DNA from: Zonotrichia leucophrys gambelii
Taxonomy: Eukaryota; Chordata; Aves; Passeriformes; Passerellidae
Assembly (NCBI RefSeq): GCF_028769735.1
Contig: NC_088172.1
Span: 69,774,631-69,838,630 of the forward strand
Length of the DNA: 64,000 bases
Direction of reading: 5' to 3'
Both the position numbers and the translations under genes were made by a program. Position 1 is the first letter of the stretch, and every line of letters starts with the position of its first letter. The notes under the pieces were generated by a model. That model searched no databases, was not told the origin of the DNA, and saw only the letters and a list, made by a program, of their open reading frames with translations. Shown piece by piece: positions 61,101-64,000 of the stretch.

Positions 61101-64000
61101 TTTTTCTATAAACCACAAAAACAGTCAATGAGCATAAGAAGAGCATAAGAAGTGCTGTTTGGTGATTTCAGACTGATTCTAAACTTTTTCAAGCTCAGAA
61201 TTTTCAACTCTAATTTCATCTCAGAACTTTCACAGCCCAGGCCCCGAGCCCCATCTGTGCAGCACCTGAATTCATACAGCTGTTCCCTCTCTGTAGGCTT
61301 CACTGAAAATACTGGCTCTTAGCAGGCCTTGGACAGATCCCCCCAGGATCCCACTCTGAACATCCCAATTTGAGGGCACCTCACTGAGCAAAATCATTAT
61401 GGGGAACAGTAAAGTTTTCTTCAGCTACATGCATGCATGCCCCTCAGACAACTTCAGCCATGTTGTCTGCTACCGTGTCATCACCAGGTTACTCAGCTCA
61501 GGGTGGGGTGTGTTAGAAAGTTTAAGGTTGACACCTCACATCTGTAGTCTCTCCTGCACATTTGGCCACTTATGTTATCAAGGAGGGCACATAAATAAAT
61601 TAATTTGGCATAAGTGGTTTTTGAGAAAGCCATGCTGTTATCCTTCAGGTGCTTCCAAGTTTTTTGGTCTCATTCATCACCTGGGTTCCTGGTGCACTTT
61701 AACAAGGTACTTCATGGGGAAAAGCAGTGCCTTGGGAGAGTTTTCTGTAGAAAACACACAAGCATAAAGCAGATAATCTTCACCTTGAGTTTCAGGCAAC
61801 AGTTGTTGTAGCCTGAGAATGGTTTTTACTGACACAAATTCCCAGCAACTCAGTGGCAGAAGACCAGATTGGGGCACTGAGGTGAGCTTTTCCTCTTTCT
61901 GGTGAGTCAGTGTTTACCCTGCTGGCCATGGGGATTTGGGTGATGCTCAGCCAGCTGCCCAGAGCAGCCACAGGAGCTCTTGGTGCATGACAGCAGCTGC
62001 AGAAACAAACGGACTTTGCTGACTTTGATGCTGTAGTTTACAGAGGGTTTCCTGCTGGGCGGAAGGTGGGCTGGTTTGCTGAGAGCACCTCGTTTGCTCT
62101 GCAGAAAAGGTTTGTACTCACCAATGTGAGCTGGCTGTGAAAGCACAGCAGTGTTCTGCACAGCCACAAGATGCTGTGGTGATCTCTGCACTGTGCTTGC
62201 TGCTACACATACACAGTTCTTCAGGGATAGCACAGTACATCACAATGTGCTTACTTTATCAAAAAAAAGAAGCTGGTATAGAAAATGGAAGCTGGGAGAA
62301 GCTGCTGGAAGTATCAGGGAAGTTCTGTTACTCTTGACTAAAGAAAGCAAAAAGGGAAATTGAACATAGCTTCCACTAGAAGTTTCTACACCAGTGATGT
62401 TCCTTAGCTAGCTCATTTCTGCCTCACAGTCTCTGCTAGTTTCAGACTAAGCCAGTGCAGAACCAGTTCCAATCCCTGTGTACAGCTGGCAGTAGTACCA
62501 GCTGTTTCTGCAGCAGTCAATGAAATACATCTTCCTTGAACTCCAAAGCATCCATTTAGTCTTCATTTTCTTTTTTTTTTTTTTAAAGCCAGAGCTTGCC
62601 TTTATAAAGTCATTACTGTATAAATAAGCCCCTCTTCTGCAGAGCAAAAGGGATGTCTCAGCAAACCAGCCTGCATCTCACCCGGCAGGAAATCCTCTGT
62701 AGCTGCAGCATCAAAGTCCGTTTGTTTCTGCAGCTGTTGTCATGCACCAAGTGCTGCTGTGGCTGCTCTGGGCAGCTGGCTGAGCATCACCCAAATCCCC
62801 ATGGCCAGCAGGGTAAACACTGACTCACCAAAAAGACAAAAAGCAACCCAGCTCACCTCAGTGCCCCAATCTGGAGTTCCTCTGCCGCTGAGTAACTGGG
62901 AATTTGTGTCAGTAAAACTGGCTACAGTGACTGTTGCCTGAAACTCAGGGTGAAGATTACCTGCTTTATGCCTCTGCTTTTTCTACAGAAAACACCTCCG
63001 GAGGACTTAAACCCCTTTTGTTCCTAGTGAGCTCACTCATTAGAGTGCCCCAGGAATCCAGGCAATAAATGAGAGGATTGCTGACTGCCTAGGCCACAGC
63101 TCTGGGGAAACAACTCCTCCCATTTCCACATGTCTTATAATTTCTCTGAAGGTGTGATCACACATGGTTACATTCTCAACTTGGTTCATTTTCTGTACAG
63201 GAGACTTGTCAGTATAGGAGAGCACCTACAGCATGTTCTGATGCTGCAGCCCAGATGAAATCAGGCTAATGTGTTATGCATGTACCTTGTTGTGCGAGAT
63301 GCCAGCTGAACACCTGAATCCGGTAGCTTCTTCCACTGCAACCCTAATTTCTTCCACAATTACTGCGCCCATGGTCAGCAGCAGGTCAGGACAGTCTGGG
63401 TTATCGAAAGACAGCGACGCCAGCCACTCGTCCAAACCACGCTGCCGCAGCTCCTCTAGAAAAGGGACACGAAAGGGATCTCAAGGGGACACGATATGGC
63501 ACTTCTTGCTGAGCCCAGCAAAGGGACCCGCAGCAGCCACTCCCAGCCAGCAGCCGCAGGCTTCCGTAAACGCATTCCAGCCACAGGGAGGAGAACGGGC
63601 ACATTAAAAGCCATTCACTGCGGAAAACGCAGGCCCCATTTACCACGCTCTCGACTGGGGGGAGTCAGAGCAGGCGGAGCGGGCCGTTCCCGGGGGGGCG
63701 GGGGTCGGTGCGTACCCTTCCCGCGGGGATCAGCTCGGAGCGGGCCCTTCCCGCCGGGCTCGGGGCCGGGCTCTGCGGGCAGCCCCTGCACGAAGGTGCT
63801 GGGCAGCAGCGTGGCCGCCAGGGGGCGCCCGCGCAGCTCGCGCAGCCGGTGCCGCGCGCTGCCCGTCAGGTCCAGGTACGCCTCGTCGATGCTCGCGCGC
63901 TCGATGGCGGCGAAGCGCGACAGCACCTGCATCACCTCCGCGCTGGCCTCCCGGTACCTGCCGGGCGGCGGGCACGGGCTCAGCCGCCGCCCCGCGCCAC
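55110..64000 (-). CDS. POLH: DNA polymerase eta, 3' part (5' exons outside window)
   Basis: A Y-family polymerase that copies past UV photoproducts. Exons in transcription order: 63957-63716, 63455-63286, 60071-59968, 59135-59016, 58397-58274, 57639-57574, 56920-56757 and 55977-55110. All are GT-AG and phase-consistent, giving 618 residues to TAA; by comparison with human (713 aa) about 95 N-terminal residues lie beyond the right edge. The catalytic palm motif SIDEAYLDLT holds the metal-binding Asp and Glu. Next come the thumb (TLAKLACGLNKPNRQTL, LGGKLGTAITDILG), RGIEEEPV and IGCSKNFPGKSALAT, then the little finger (HRVARQLMVVIRQQGD, ALSRYDAQKM). The last exon holds ESFFQKAAERQ, a UBZ zinc finger (CEKCG...HMDYH, about 55310-55375) and a C-terminal PIP-like box (TLDFFFKP). 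It is convergent with GTPBP2, as in mammals. Confidence 0.95.
61740..62110 (+). repeat. Large inverted repeat, left arm (POLH intron)
   Basis: The left arm lies in the 3.2 kb intron between POLH exons 60071-59968 and 63455-63286. Its text (ttttctgtagaaaacac, tcttcaccttgagtttcagg, ccctgctggccatggggatt, gcagaaacaaacggacttt, tttgctctgcagaaaagg) reappears in reverse complement and reverse order at 62632-62992. Similarity is high by eye with a few indels. Confidence 0.85.
62632..62992 (-). repeat. Large inverted repeat, right arm (POLH intron)
   Basis: Reverse-complement partner of 61740-62110, with anchors cctcttctgcagagcaaaa, aagtccgtttgtttctgcag, aatccccatggccagcaggg, cctgaaactcagggtgaaga and ttctacagaaaac. 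The spacer is about 520 bp. A transcript through it could fold into a long stem. It could be an inverted duplication or a foldback element; no family is recognised. Confidence 0.85.

Overview
The window looks like nuclear DNA of a bird, most likely a songbird. Genes have many exons with GT-AG introns and CpG-island promoters. The interspersed repeats are CR1 LINE 3' ends and LTR families whose sequence I recognise as typical of birds, one of them as common in passerines. There are no operons, CRISPR arrays or bacterial features. The species assignment is inference; the gene identities rest on conserved motifs and on exon phases that join without a break.

Layout, left to right. 1-8440: non-coding, with two CR1 fragments and a possible old LTR. 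8441-23380 (+): a plasminogen-like gene. Eleven exons encode a signal peptide, a PAN domain and kringles 1-4 in one open frame, but no kringle 5 or protease exons are visible. A stop lies just past the last kringle exon, followed by an avian LTR and a decayed copy of the final protease exon with a poly(A) signal. 23400-27950: intergenic, with a tandem duplication and a CR1 fragment. 28264-37296 (+): a microsomal epoxide hydrolase (EPHX1-type) gene of ten coding exons with a complete catalytic set. 39377-40731 (-): MAD2L1BP (p31comet), two coding exons. 41932-50893 (+): GTPBP2, twelve exons, divergent from MAD2L1BP across a shared CpG island, with a solo LTR in intron 3. 55110-64000 (-): POLH (DNA polymerase eta), eight 3' exons, running off the right edge and convergent with GTPBP2.

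The genes do not form one pathway. MAD2L1BP-GTPBP2-POLH is a conserved vertebrate neighbourhood (human 6p21.1). The epoxide hydrolase and plasminogen-like genes lie on other human chromosome segments (1q42 and 6q26 for the human genes), so their presence here reflects avian order or paralogy.

The most interesting observation is the plasminogen-like gene. It would make a secreted PAN plus four-kringle protein resembling angiostatin (kringles 1-4), with the K2-K3 inter-kringle cysteine pair and the K1 lysine-binding residues kept, while the protease has been lost. The second is a large inverted repeat (arms about 360 bp) in a POLH intron that could form an RNA hairpin.
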